A DNA stretch of 50,358 nucleotides from CANDYO01 sp049653745 (GCA_049653745.1 JBASGW010000024.1:1-50358), one strand, 5' to 3'; positions 25,391 through 34,545 are shown, counted from the first letter of the stretch. Notes: generated by a model from the sequence alone, not told the origin. Made by a program: numbers and translations.

Positions 25391-27434
25391 TTATAAAGAC
25401 CCTGAGCATCTAACAGAAACCGAGGCAAAAGAAGAGTTAGAACGCTTAACTAAGGTTCTTCAATATCATAATCAATTATATTATGAAAAAAATTCACCCG
25501 TAATTAGCGATAGTGAATATGATAAAATTTTTCAACGCCAACTACAAATTGAAACTAAATTCCCTCAGTTATTGAAGGCAGATAGCCCTACTCAAAAAAT
25601 CACTCCTGTTTCTAGTAAATTTACTAAAATCACTCATAGCAGACCAATGCTCTCTTTAGCTAATGCTTTTAGCAAAGAAGATTTAATAGATTTTATTGAT
25701 AGAATTCAACGCTTTTTAAATATCAATTATTTTCCTCAAATTTGTTGTGAAGCTAAAATAGATGGATTATCTTTCGCTGCTAAATTTGAAAATGGAAAAT
25801 TAGTAAATGCAGCAACTAGAGGAGATGGTTATGTAGGAGAAGATATAACGGAGAATCTTAAGCAGGTCTTAAATTTTCCAACCTCTATATCATCCACAGA
25901 CTTATTGGAAGTTAGAGGTGAAATTTACATGACTCATGAAGATTTCTACCGCTTAAATGAAATTCAACTTGAAAAAAATGATCATCAATTTGCTAATCCT
26001 AGAAATGCTGCGGCAGGATCATTAAGGCAATTAGATAGTAGAATTACTGCTAGTAGAAATTTACGTTATTTTGTTTATTCCCTTGGCGAATCTAAAATTA
26101 AACCTAACTCCCAAATAGAACTACTAGAATATCTTAATAAATTTGGCTTTAAAATAAACACCACATATAAGCTTTGTAATTCTCTAGAAGAAATTATGGA
26201 ATTTTACTCTATGATGGAAGATGAAAGAAGTAAACTCCCCTTTGATATTGACGGCATAGTTTATAAAATTAACGATTTAGCACTCCAAGAACGCCTTGGG
26301 TTTGTAGGAAAAAATCCGCGCTGGGCTATTGCTCATAAATTTCCGGCAGAGCAAGCTACTACTAAACTTTTAGATATAACCGTGCAGGTAGGAAGAACTG
26401 GAGCATTAACTCCTGTTGCCGAACTTGAGCCCATTAATATTGGAGGGGTTTTAGTTTCTAGGGCCAGCTTGCATAATCAAGATGAGATTGATAGAAAAGA
26501 TATAAGAATTGGCGATATAGTTATTGTTCAACGCGCTGGAGATGTTATTCCCCAAGTGGTATCAGTTAAGCTAGAGCAACGCTCTAATAATAGCGTAAAA
26601 TTTTATTTGCCCTCAACATGCCCATCATGCAATTCTAATGTAATTCGTGAAGAGGAAGAAGCTATAATTCGTTGCCCAAGCGGCCTAACCTGCCCTGCTC
26701 AAGCTTTAGAACATCTTTCTCATTTTGTTAGTAAAGATGCTTTTAATGTTGATGGCTTAGGAGAAAGACAATTGGCTTTTCTTATGGAGGAAAATTACAT
26801 TAAATCTCCCGCAGATATTTTCAATCTACAACAATATCAAAACCAACTAAAGGAATTTGAGGGCTGGGGAGAAAAATCAGTATTAAATCTTCTTTCTGCT
26901 ATTGAAAAATCTAAGTCTATAACTTTAGCAAAATTTATTTATTCTCTGGGAATACGTTCAGTAGGTATAGTTACTGCAAAATTATTAGCTAAAAACTATT
27001 TGAGTTTTTCTAATTGGTTTTCAGCAATGCTAAAAATTTCTAAAAATGATATTGAAGCAGAAGAATTTTTAAATAATATGGATGGGATTGGCAATAAAAC
27101 TATTTTTATGATTGGAGAGTTTTTTGTTGATCAAACCAATTGTCAAATTATTGAAGCTTTAAGCACAATAGTTTATATTGAGAATTATATCGAATCAGAT
27201 AAATCATCCATTTTAAGTGGGAAAACTATTATTTTCACTGGAAGTTTACTTCAAATGACCCGCAGTGAAGCAAAAGCAAAAGCAGAAAATTTAGGCATGA
27301 AAGTTTTAAGTACCGTTTCAAAAAATACCAACTATGTTATTGCTGGAGATGAGGCTGGCTCAAAACTTAAAAAAGCTAAAGAACTTGGTCTAGATATTCT
27401 TTCTGAAAGTCAATGGCTTGAGCTGTGCAAATAA
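25377..27434 (+). CDS. ligA: NAD-dependent DNA ligase
   Basis: Seals nicks during replication and repair with NAD as the adenylate donor. The 685-residue product has the full modular plan: an Ia domain that binds NAD (YHNQLYYEKNSPVISDSEYD), the adenylation lysine in CEAKIDGLSFAAKF, the OB-fold, a four-cysteine zinc finger (CPSCNSNVI... RCPSGLTCPAQ), helix-hairpin-helix repeats (GWGEKSVLNLLSAIEKS; MDGIGNKTIFMIGEFF) and a C-terminal BRCT domain (TIIFTGSLLQMTRSEAK). Length is close to E. coli (671). The ATG lies inside the end of the cinA-like gene (14-base overlap), and its own end overlaps the following peptidase start by 10 bases, forming a coupled operon. Confidence 0.97.
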   Translation: MFQSNYKDPEHLTETEAKEELERLTKVLQYHNQLYYEKNSPVISDSEYDKIFQRQLQIETKFPQLLKADSPTQKITPVSSKFTKITHSRPMLSLANAFSKEDLIDFIDRIQRFLNINYFPQICCEAKIDGLSFAAKFENGKLVNAATRGDGYVGEDITENLKQVLNFPTSISSTDLLEVRGEIYMTHEDFYRLNEIQLEKNDHQFANPRNAAAGSLRQLDSRITASRNLRYFVYSLGESKIKPNSQIELLEYLNKFGFKINTTYKLCNSLEEIMEFYSMMEDERSKLPFDIDGIVYKINDLALQERLGFVGKNPRWAIAHKFPAEQATTKLLDITVQVGRTGALTPVAELEPINIGGVLVSRASLHNQDEIDRKDIRIGDIVIVQRAGDVIPQVVSVKLEQRSNNSVKFYLPSTCPSCNSNVIREEEEAIIRCPSGLTCPAQALEHLSHFVSKDAFNVDGLGERQLAFLMEENYIKSPADIFNLQQYQNQLKEFEGWGEKSVLNLLSAIEKSKSITLAKFIYSLGIRSVGIVTAKLLAKNYLSFSNWFSAMLKISKNDIEAEEFLNNMDGIGNKTIFMIGEFFVDQTNCQIIEALSTIVYIENYIESDKSSILSGKTIIFTGSLLQMTRSEAKAKAENLGMKVLSTVSKNTNYVIAGDEAGSKLKKAKELGLDILSESQWLELCK

Positions 27435-29548
27435 AAACAATAGCCTTATTAGCTATAATAATAATTACTGGATTCTATTTAATTTCTAAAGGAAAAAACA
27501 TGCAAGCACCAAAAGCCAAACAAATTGAATATATCTCTACTATTCATGGAGAAAAATTACATGATAATTATGCATGGATTCGTGATAAGAATTGGCCTAA
27601 CGTTAAAACTCCAGAAATATTATCCTATTTAGAAGAAGAAAATGCCTATTATCACGCTCATGAAGATAAAAAATTGGAGCAAGAAATTTTTAATGAATTG
27701 AAATCAAGAATTAAAGATGATGATCAATCTTACCCTATAAAAAAGGGAGAGTTTTATTATTATAGCAAACAAGAAAAGGGAAAAGATTATCCTATTCTAT
27801 ATCGAAAAAATGCTAATAATGATATTATAATATTAGATTGTAATTTGCTCAGTATGGATAAATCTTCTTTTGCTATGGGAGATACTGAAGTTAGTCAAGA
27901 TCATAGTAAATTAGCTTATGCATATGATGCAGATGGCTCAGAAAGATATGTCATTCATGTTAAAGATTTGAATAACAATATAAATTTAGATGATAAGATA
28001 ATCAACAGCATTGGAAACATCATCTGGAATAATCAAACTACTGGATTTTATTACCAAGCTTTAGATGAAAACTGGCGCAGCAATCGAATATATTTTCATC
28101 AATTAGGAACTAATCAGAGCCAAGATCTTTTAGTTTACCAAGAATTAGATCTTACTTTTTCAGTTGGAATTTCTTATAGCTCTGATCATGAATATTTACT
28201 TATTAACACTGGCAACAGCACAAGTAATGAAATATATTATTCTTCTTTAAATAGCAGTAATCATGATATTAAGTTGGCTATTAAAAGGCGTAGTAATCAT
28301 TTATATGATTTAGATTATTTAAAAAATAAATTTTATATAAAAACCAATGATAAAGGAACTAATTTTAGACTAGTTGCTTTAAACATAGGCGATAATTTTT
28401 TAGAAGATAAATTTATAGAAATAATTCCCTATTCTTCTGAAGATTATTTGGTGGATGTTAATTTATATAATAATTTTATTGTAATAACTAAAAATATTCT
28501 AGGAATAAACCATATTGCATATTACTCAATAGATAATTATAAATTTATTGATAGCATTAAAATGCCAGAAGAAATATATGACCTGGATGTAATTTTTACA
28601 ACAACAGAAGATAAATTCTTACGTCTTCATTATTCATCACTAACTACTCCAAAAACAGTTTTTGAATTTGATTTTACTAATCAAGAATTACTAACCAGAA
28701 AAATATATGAAATTCCTGGATATGAATCTAATTTTTATGAAACTAAAAGAATTTGGGCCATATCTAAAGATGGAACAAAAATACCTGTTTCTATAGTTTA
28801 TCGCAAAGACCTTAAAAAAAGCTCTGGTAATTCATTATTGCTTTATGGATATGGATCTTATGGCTATGCCATGCCTGTAAATTTTAGATCTAACATAATT
28901 TCGCTCCTTAATCGTGGATTTATATATGCAATAGCTCATATTCGTGGCGGAGATGACCTTGGTTATGATTGGTATGAGTCGGCAAAATTTTTAAATAAAA
29001 AACATACTTTTGAAGATTTTATTTCAGTTGCTGAAGATCTAATAAAAGAAAAATACACCAGTTCAAATAAATTAGCCATTATGGGCGGTAGCGCTGGGGG
29101 CATGCTGATGGGAGTGGTTGTTAATGAAAGGCCAGATTTATTCAAATCAGTGGTAGCTTTAGTTCCGTTTGTGGATGTTTTAAACACCATGCTAGATGAA
29201 ACTTTGCCTTTAACTCCAGGAGAGTTTGAAGAATGGGGCAATCCTATAGTAAGCAAAGAATTTTTTGATTACATAAAATCATACTCACCTTATGATAATG
29301 TTAACGCTAAGCACTATCCAAATATGTTAGTAACCGCTGGCCTTACAGACCCTAGAGTTGGTTATTGGGAAGCTGCAAAATTAGTGGCAAAACTTAGAGA
29401 TAAAAAATTAGATGATAATTTATTATTACTAAAAACAGAAATGGATTCAGGCCATCAAGGGCAATCAGGTAGATATAATAGCTTAGTTGAAACTGCAATG
29501 ATTTATAGTTTTATAATTAGAACTATTATAGATGGAAGTAAAAACTAG
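27425..29548 (+). CDS. ptrB: Oligopeptidase B / prolyl oligopeptidase (S9A)
   Basis: Serine peptidase that cleaves short peptides, usually after basic residues. The catalytic triad is visible: Ser in IMGGSAGGMLMGVV, Asp in TAGLTDPRVGYWEAAK and His in MDSGHQGQSGR. The upstream beta-propeller starts with YAWIRDKNWP, typical of the S9A family. Length is 707 residues from the GTG at 27425. That start adds about 25 residues with a hydrophobic run (TIALLAIIIITGFYLI) that looks like a signal anchor. An ATG at 27500 preceded by an excellent AAAGG site gives a 682-residue form close to the soluble enzyme (about 686). The hydrophobic extension is unlikely by chance, so two forms or an exported enzyme are possible. 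It overlaps ligA by 10 bases; a strong terminator follows. Confidence 0.9.
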   Translation: MQIKTIALLAIIIITGFYLISKGKNMQAPKAKQIEYISTIHGEKLHDNYAWIRDKNWPNVKTPEILSYLEEENAYYHAHEDKKLEQEIFNELKSRIKDDDQSYPIKKGEFYYYSKQEKGKDYPILYRKNANNDIIILDCNLLSMDKSSFAMGDTEVSQDHSKLAYAYDADGSERYVIHVKDLNNNINLDDKIINSIGNIIWNNQTTGFYYQALDENWRSNRIYFHQLGTNQSQDLLVYQELDLTFSVGISYSSDHEYLLINTGNSTSNEIYYSSLNSSNHDIKLAIKRRSNHLYDLDYLKNKFYIKTNDKGTNFRLVALNIGDNFLEDKFIEIIPYSSEDYLVDVNLYNNFIVITKNILGINHIAYYSIDNYKFIDSIKMPEEIYDLDVIFTTTEDKFLRLHYSSLTTPKTVFEFDFTNQELLTRKIYEIPGYESNFYETKRIWAISKDGTKIPVSIVYRKDLKKSSGNSLLLYGYGSYGYAMPVNFRSNIISLLNRGFIYAIAHIRGGDDLGYDWYESAKFLNKKHTFEDFISVAEDLIKEKYTSSNKLAIMGGSAGGMLMGVVVNERPDLFKSVVALVPFVDVLNTMLDETLPLTPGEFEEWGNPIVSKEFFDYIKSYSPYDNVNAKHYPNMLVTAGLTDPRVGYWEAAKLVAKLRDKKLDDNLLLLKTEMDSGHQGQSGRYNSLVETAMIYSFIIRTIIDGSKN

Positions 29549-29574
29549 AACATAAAAATATTCTAGTTTTTTTC
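29541..29574. terminator. Strong intrinsic terminator after ptrB
   Basis: A perfect 10-bp stem (AAAACTAGAA at 29541-29550, TTCTAGTTTT at 29561-29570) with a 10-base loop runs into TTTTTTTC on the plus strand. On the minus strand the same palindrome is preceded by A-rich sequence that becomes U-rich, so it can also end hpf transcription from the opposite side. Confidence 0.8.
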
Positions 29575-29589
29575 TTTTAAAGAGAAGAG

Positions 29590-30174
29590 TTACATTGCTC
29601 CTGGATCAACCCAAGAAATATTTCCATCAACTCGATGATAAACAACGTTTAGCCTATTATTATTCTTATTGATAAATAAGAGAGCTGGTAAATGCGCCAA
29701 ATCCATCTTCATAATAGCTTCACTCACAGTTAATTTTTCAATATTAGTAGCCTGTTCAGCTATAGTAACTGGTTCATGATGTTCATGTGAATCACAATTA
29801 GCTAAATTATCAACTTCTTTAGGAACATTAACTACATATTTAGTTCCAGCAATTATAGAATCATCAACTTTAACTCTCTTAGCATGAGCTTTGATTCTTC
29901 CTTTATATTTTCTTAACTGTTTTTCTATTTTTAGAATTGCGTTATCAAAGGCAGAATATACATCATCAGATTCACTTGTAGATTTGACAAGCCCCAAAGA
30001 ACTATCATGAATTACAATATCAACATGATATAAATAAGTATTCTTTGAAAAAGTAACCTTACCTTGGGTAATATGGTCTAAATATTTACGAACTCCTGCT
30101 GACATTCTTTCTTGAACATATTCTTGTAAAGCATTACCAACTTCCATATGCTTACCTGAAACGCTAATTACCAT
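29590..30174 (-). CDS. hpf: Ribosome hibernation promoting factor, long form
   Basis: Binds the 30S decoding centre in starvation and, in its long form, dimerises ribosomes into 100S particles. The 194-residue product has the N-terminal RaiA/HPF domain (VISVSGKHMEVGNALQEYVQ, then DVYSAFDNAILKIEKQLRKY) and, after a linker, the C-terminal dimerisation domain (KLTVSEAIMKMDLAHLPALL, FINKNNNRLNVVYHRVDGNI). The start is set by a strong AAGGAG site. It follows lptB by 22 bases on the minus strand; the pair corresponds to the conserved lptB-rpoN-hpf order of alphaproteobacteria with rpoN missing. Confidence 0.95.
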   Translation of the reverse strand: MVISVSGKHMEVGNALQEYVQERMSAGVRKYLDHITQGKVTFSKNTYLYHVDIVIHDSSLGLVKSTSESDDVYSAFDNAILKIEKQLRKYKGRIKAHAKRVKVDDSIIAGTKYVVNVPKEVDNLANCDSHEHHEPVTIAEQATNIEKLTVSEAIMKMDLAHLPALLFINKNNNRLNVVYHRVDGNISWVDPGAM

Positions 30175-30196
30175 AATATTATCTCCTTTTTAAGTT

Positions 30197-30919
30197 TTAT
30201 GTTGCTAAATTAAATCCTTCACCTAAGTAAACTTTTCTTACAACCTCATGATTAATGATTTCTTCTTTCGATCCTTCTATTAAAACTTCTCCGTCATATA
30301 TAATATAAGTTCTATCAACAATATCTAAAGTTTCTCTAACATTATGATCTGTTATTAAAACTCCAATATTCCGATCTTTTAAATGGTGAATTAGATTTTT
30401 TATATCCGCTATAGCTATAGGATCTATCCCCGCCAAAGGCTCATCCAACAGAATATACTCAGGCTTTGCTGCAATTGCTCTAGCAATTTCTAAACGTCTT
30501 CTTTCTCCTCCAGATAAATTTATTGATAAAATATTTCTTAAGTGAGTTATAGAAAACTCAGCTAACAGCTCTTCAAGTTGCTTTTCTCTTTCAGAAGCCA
30601 CTGGCTCAATCAGCTCTAAAACTGCCATGATATTTTCTTCCACCGTTAAACCCCTGAAAATTGAGGATTCTTGGGGAAGATAGCCAATTCCAAGTTGGGC
30701 GCGACGATACATAGGCAAATCTGTTATATCACTGCCGTTTAAAACTATTTTTCCATAATCTGGTTTAATCAGGCCAGTTACAATATAAAAACAAGTTGTT
30801 TTACCGGCTCCATTTGGCCCTAATAAACCAACAATTTCTCCTTTAGATAATTTTAAGGTTGCTTTTCTTAATACTAAGCGCTTATCGTATTTTTTACCTA
30901 TTCCTATTATTTCTAACAT
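30197..30919 (-). CDS. lptB: LPS export ABC transporter ATP-binding protein LptB
   Basis: ATPase of the LptB2FG complex that drives lipopolysaccharide from the inner membrane to the periplasmic bridge. The 240-residue product has Walker A GLLGPNGAGKTTCFY, the Q-loop in YLPQESSIFRGLTVEENI (the LptB-specific PQE.SIFRxLtVeeN), signature LSGGERRRLEIARAIA, Walker B EYILLDEPLAGIDPIA and a switch His in ITDHNVRETLDI (LptB-type). Length is normal. hpf follows 22 bases on. Its presence indicates LPS, fitting the eptA-like gene in this window and ruling out an Anaplasmataceae-like envelope. Promoter and start region lie in the AT-rich 30920-31200 gap. Confidence 0.96.
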   Translation of the reverse strand: MLEIIGIGKKYDKRLVLRKATLKLSKGEIVGLLGPNGAGKTTCFYIVTGLIKPDYGKIVLNGSDITDLPMYRRAQLGIGYLPQESSIFRGLTVEENIMAVLELIEPVASEREKQLEELLAEFSITHLRNILSINLSGGERRRLEIARAIAAKPEYILLDEPLAGIDPIAIADIKNLIHHLKDRNIGVLITDHNVRETLDIVDRTYIIYDGEVLIEGSKEEIINHEVVRKVYLGEGFNLAT

Positions 30920-31207
30920 TCAGATATTTTCACTCTTTATTTTCTTAAATTAAAATAGTTAATTTTATTACATTATAAATGATAGATTTTTTTAAAGCCA
31001 CCAAAATCTATATTATTATTATCGGTTATGATAATATGATTTATCAATTTTATTACGGTACTCATTCTATGTTTTAGAAATTTTTTAGGAAGATAGAGAG
31101 ATAGAAAAATTCATTAAAGTGATTGCCATTTATAAAAAATGCTTATAGTGCAAATTTAATTGTAATAGCTAATCACTTTATAAGTATAGATTTATTTTAA
31201 GTTTAAG

Positions 31208-31495
31208 TTAGCAAGGTAAAGAATCAACATTATCACATTGATTTGAATGCAATCCAGAACAAATAATTGATTTAGGATAATCTTCACAATACATATTATA
31301 CAATTTTCCTGATGACTCGTATACATCTTTAGATCCGTTGTAAATTAATTGCCCAGCAATGTTTCCGATAGCATAATTTCCAACCGTAAAAACTACAACT
31401 CCAGCCAATATTTTTTCTAGCCCTGGGATTATGTTTTGAAAAAAACGAAGTTGGGGCGCTATATTAGGAATTCTTAAGTTATTTTGATGTAGCAT
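31208..31495 (-). CDS. Small membrane protein with Cys-rich tail (unknown)
   Basis: I do not recognise this 95-residue protein. There is one hydrophobic segment near residues 28-50 (KILAGVVVFTVGNYAIGNIA) and a C-terminal 35 residues with four cysteines (YNMYCEDYPKSIICSGLHS, NQCDNVDSLPC), spaced so that two disulfides are possible. A Cys-rich tail after a membrane span suggests a periplasmic or surface-exposed end oxidised by a Dsb system. It is separated by 288 bases from lptB and by about 270 from hslV, with no operon partner. The start ATG has a weak upstream site (TTATTAAAGAAGGCTGTT). The gene could be lineage-specific; I give moderate confidence that it is real because its codon use and AT content are ordinary. 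Confidence 0.55.
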   Translation of the reverse strand: MLHQNNLRIPNIAPQLRFFQNIIPGLEKILAGVVVFTVGNYAIGNIAGQLIYNGSKDVYESSGKLYNMYCEDYPKSIICSGLHSNQCDNVDSLPC

Positions 31496-31694
31496 AACAG
31501 CCTTCTTTAATAAGAGTTAATAATAAAAGTCAAATACTTAATTTTAATCTATTTGTCAATATTTATTAATATGTTAGTTATTAACTTGCATTCAATTGTA
31601 ATTTATTTTCATCAAATTTGATATATATTACACCACTCACCTTAGATGGTTTATCCGTAAATAAAACACTTTCTAATTATCTTCAGCTATTATA

Positions 31695-31723
31695 TTGACT
31701 AACTTTATAAAAAATTGAATAAT
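31695..31723 (+). promoter_or_regulatory. Promoter of hslVU
   Basis: TTGACT (31695-31700), a 17-base spacer and AATAAT (31718-31723) predict a transcript start near 31730. This lies after the ATG at 31715, so that longer hslV start cannot be used from this promoter, supporting 31763. Confidence 0.55.
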
Positions 31724-31762
31724 ATGCTAAAAATTGATTTAGCTCTATTATTAAGGAAATTT

Positions 31763-32305
31763 ATGCAAAATAACAATGATTGGCATGGCACAACAATTCT
31801 TTCGGTTAGAAAAAATGGTAAATCAGTTATCGGTGCTGATGGCCAGGTTTCTTTAGGAAACACTATTATCAAAGCTTCTGCAAGAAAATTAAGAGTCCTA
31901 GCAAATGGTAAAATTTTAGCTGGATTTGCTGGAGCAACGGCCGATGCATTCACTTTATTTGAACGCTTAGAAGAAAAGCTAGAAAAACATCCAGGGCAAT
32001 TAACCAGAGCAGCTGTTGAATTGGCAAAAGATTGGCGCACTGATAAATATTTAAGACGCCTTGAAGCAATGATGATTATTTTAGATAGCACCACCACCTT
32101 AATTATAACAGGAAATGGAGATGTTTTAGAGCCAGAAGATAATATAGCTGCAATTGGATCTGGTGGAAATTATGCTTTATCAGCTGCAAGAGCTCTTATA
32201 GATATTGATAATTTATCAGCAGAAGATGTTGTAAGAAAATCTATGAAAATAGCCAGTGATATTTGTGTGTATACTAATAGTAACCTAACGATGGAAGTAA
32301 TTTAA
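31763..32305 (+). CDS. hslV: HslV peptidase subunit of the HslUV protease
   Basis: Proteolytic core of the two-component ClpYQ protease; threonine peptidase forming a dodecamer. With the ATG at 31763 (AAGGAAATTTATG, a good ribosome site) the product is 180 residues. It starts MQNNNDWHGTTILSVR, where Thr of GTTIL becomes the N-terminal nucleophile after removal of a short propeptide, as in other alphaproteobacteria. Later blocks are VIGADGQVSLGNTIIKASARK and AAIGSGGNYALSAARAL. A longer start at 31715 was rejected because it precedes the promoter's expected transcript start and adds an unconserved hydrophobic tail. hslU follows without a gap. Confidence 0.95.
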   Translation: MQNNNDWHGTTILSVRKNGKSVIGADGQVSLGNTIIKASARKLRVLANGKILAGFAGATADAFTLFERLEEKLEKHPGQLTRAAVELAKDWRTDKYLRRLEAMMIILDSTTTLIITGNGDVLEPEDNIAAIGSGGNYALSAARALIDIDNLSAEDVVRKSMKIASDICVYTNSNLTMEVI

Positions 32306-33625
32306 GTGGAAAATATACAAGACTTAACACCTAAACAAATTGTAAATGAATTAGATAAACATATAATTGGTCAAACCAATGCTAAAAAAGCTGTTGCCAT
32401 TGCTCTTCGCAATCGTTGGCGCCGCAAACAAGTTTCCCACCCATTAAAAGAGGAAATAGTTCCTAAAAATATTTTAATGGTGGGCCCTACTGGCGTTGGT
32501 AAAACTGAAATTGCTAGACGCTTAGCAAAGCTTGCTAACTCTCCATTTATTAAAGTTGAAGCAACCAAATTTACAGAAATAGGCTATGTTGGTAGAGATG
32601 TTGATTCCATTATTAGAGATTTGCTTGATATAGCAATATTAATAACTCGTAAATTAATGCATCAACAAGTTCATGACCAAGCCACAATAAACACCAAAAG
32701 ACGTATTTTAGATGCATTAGTGGGAATTACTGCAAGCGAAGAAACTAGAAAGAAATATTCAAATCTTTTAGATGATGGAAAATTAGATGAAAAGGAAGTG
32801 GATATTGAAATTCAAGAAGCTTCCACCTCTCCTTTTAATGCTTTAGACATACCAGGAATGCCTGGTGGCCAAATGGGCATATTAAATGTTAGTGAAATGC
32901 TTGGTAAAGCTATGGGCGGCCCTAAAATGAAGCTTCGTAAATTAAAAATAACAGAAGCCTATAAGCTGATACTAAATGAAGAAAGTGATAAATTACTCGA
33001 TGAAGAGAAAATTATTAAAACTTCTATAGAGATGGTTGAAAATGATGGGATTGTTTTCTTAGATGAAATCGACAAAATTGCTGCCAAAAGCTCAAATAGA
33101 GGTGAAGTTAGCCGTGAAGGTGTTCAAAGAGATTTACTTCCTTTAATTGAAGGAACCACCGTAGTCACTAAACACGGAGCCATAAGAACTAACCATATTT
33201 TATTTATTGCATCCGGAGCTTTCCATATCTCTAAACCTTCTGACTTATTACCAGAACTTCAGGGGAGATTACCCATTAGAGTGGAGCTGAATCCTTTAAG
33301 CAAAGAAGATTTGATTCGCATCTTAGTTGAACCAGAAGCAAGCCTAATTAAACAATATATTGCATTAATTGCGACTGAAAATTTTAACTTAACATTCGAA
33401 GATTCCGCTATCGAGAGAATTGCAGATATCGCCTCTGAAATTAATAAGGAAGTTGAAAATATTGGAGCTAGACGCCTGCATACTATTTTAGAAAAACTTC
33501 TAGAAGAAATTAGTTTTAATGCCTCAGAAGTAGAAAACACAAAATGTATAATTGATGCCGATTATGTTAATAAAACCTTGGAAGGATTAGTACAAAACCG
33601 AGATTTGAGTAAATTCATTCTTTAA
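32306..33625 (+). CDS. hslU: HslU ATPase subunit of the HslUV protease
   Basis: AAA+ unfoldase that feeds substrates to HslV. The 439-residue product has the N-terminal LTPKQIVNELDKHIIGQTNA, Walker A ILMVGPTGVGKTEIARRLAK, the pore loop region KFTEIGYVGRDVDSIIRDL (Gly-Tyr-Val-Gly), a long intermediate (I) domain, Walker B DGIVFLDEIDKI, sensor GRLPIRVELNPL, and a C-terminus ending LSKFIL, which docks into HslV. It starts with GTG directly after the hslV stop TAA, with no intervening base, so translation is coupled. Length is normal (E. coli 443). Confidence 0.96.
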   Translation: MENIQDLTPKQIVNELDKHIIGQTNAKKAVAIALRNRWRRKQVSHPLKEEIVPKNILMVGPTGVGKTEIARRLAKLANSPFIKVEATKFTEIGYVGRDVDSIIRDLLDIAILITRKLMHQQVHDQATINTKRRILDALVGITASEETRKKYSNLLDDGKLDEKEVDIEIQEASTSPFNALDIPGMPGGQMGILNVSEMLGKAMGGPKMKLRKLKITEAYKLILNEESDKLLDEEKIIKTSIEMVENDGIVFLDEIDKIAAKSSNRGEVSREGVQRDLLPLIEGTTVVTKHGAIRTNHILFIASGAFHISKPSDLLPELQGRLPIRVELNPLSKEDLIRILVEPEASLIKQYIALIATENFNLTFEDSAIERIADIASEINKEVENIGARRLHTILEKLLEEISFNASEVENTKCIIDADYVNKTLEGLVQNRDLSKFIL

Positions 33626-33640
33626 GGATAATTATTAACA

Positions 33641-33669
33641 TTGATTAATTGTTCAAATTATATTAATAA
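33641..33669 (+). promoter_or_regulatory. Promoter candidate for the TraB/ChaN-like gene
   Basis: TTGATT (33641-33646), 17-base spacer, TAATAA (33664-33669), 39 bases before the ATG at 33709. An AAGGT ribosome site follows in the leader. Confidence 0.4.
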
Positions 33670-33708
33670 TATAAACATACTATTAATTAAATTAAGGTAA
33701 AAATTATT

Positions 33709-34545
33709 ATGACATGTAACAAAGTCATCCTTTTCTATGAAAAACATAATGATCCTCACCCACCAAAAACTTTTGTTGAATTAATGCCTTTATTTAAAAA
33801 TATGAATATCAATTCAATATGCCTTGAAGAACCAAGTGATATAAATCTTCAGGAAAAAACTCAAAACTACGAAGTAAATATAAAGTTTCTTAGCGAATGT
33901 ATAGGTACAAATTCTTTAGAATCTTTATGTTCTCAAAAAATATTAATATCTACGCCTATATATCATAAAGGTAAAATTATAAGTAATTATAAAACGCTTC
34001 CTCTGAATGAGCAAAGCAATCTTTTATTGTACATTAATTCTATATATAAATCTTATTTAGAAGCAACTCAAGAAAATTTGAAATTAGCTACTAGTATTGT
34101 TAAGTACAAGCTTAACTATTGCGCTATGGATCTACCTGAAAGTTATAGAACAAAATTTGAGTCTGAGAATAAAAAAATTACCCCACAAGAAAGAAATGAT
34201 ATAAGAAGTTTATATATGAAAGATAAAATTCTTGAAGCATGCGAAGCAAAAGGTGATGTTGCGTTACTTGTAGGAGCATCTCATTTTAAATTAGCTCAAT
34301 GGTTACAAAATGAAGGAATAAAAAATATCTACGAATATTATATATTTAATTCTCCTTTAGTGACTCTAGAAGGAGATAACACTGAAGGCTGTTTAAGATT
34401 AAAAGAGCATGATCACATAGAATATTGTAGAGACTACCAATATAAAGGCATGGCTATAGACTTAAATGAAAATCCTAATATTAACACAACAGAATTAGTT
34501 GGCTATCACTTACTTTTATCAAACATAGCTGCTAACGAACTGTAA
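33709..34545 (+). CDS. TraB/ChaN (TIKI-fold)-like putative hydrolase
   Basis: A 278-residue protein with a distant likeness to the TraB/GumN/ChaN superfamily. The N-terminus gives a Glu/His pair (FYEKHNDPHPPK) and a second acidic strand (SICLEEPSD), and the C-terminal half has ERNDIRSLYMKDKI followed by DVALLVGASHFKLAQWL. This follows the family pattern of an (E)RN-x-M helix, a hydrophobic strand and GAxHxxxL. These residues are proposed metal or active-site positions in that superfamily. No signal peptide is present, whereas many GumN/ChaN proteins are exported. The C-terminal 60 residues are Cys/His/Asp-rich (LKEHDHIEYCRDYQ). It has its own promoter after hslU. Function unknown; likeness is by motif order only. 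Confidence 0.5.
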   Translation: MTCNKVILFYEKHNDPHPPKTFVELMPLFKNMNINSICLEEPSDINLQEKTQNYEVNIKFLSECIGTNSLESLCSQKILISTPIYHKGKIISNYKTLPLNEQSNLLLYINSIYKSYLEATQENLKLATSIVKYKLNYCAMDLPESYRTKFESENKKITPQERNDIRSLYMKDKILEACEAKGDVALLVGASHFKLAQWLQNEGIKNIYEYYIFNSPLVTLEGDNTEGCLRLKEHDHIEYCRDYQYKGMAIDLNENPNINTTELVGYHLLLSNIAANEL

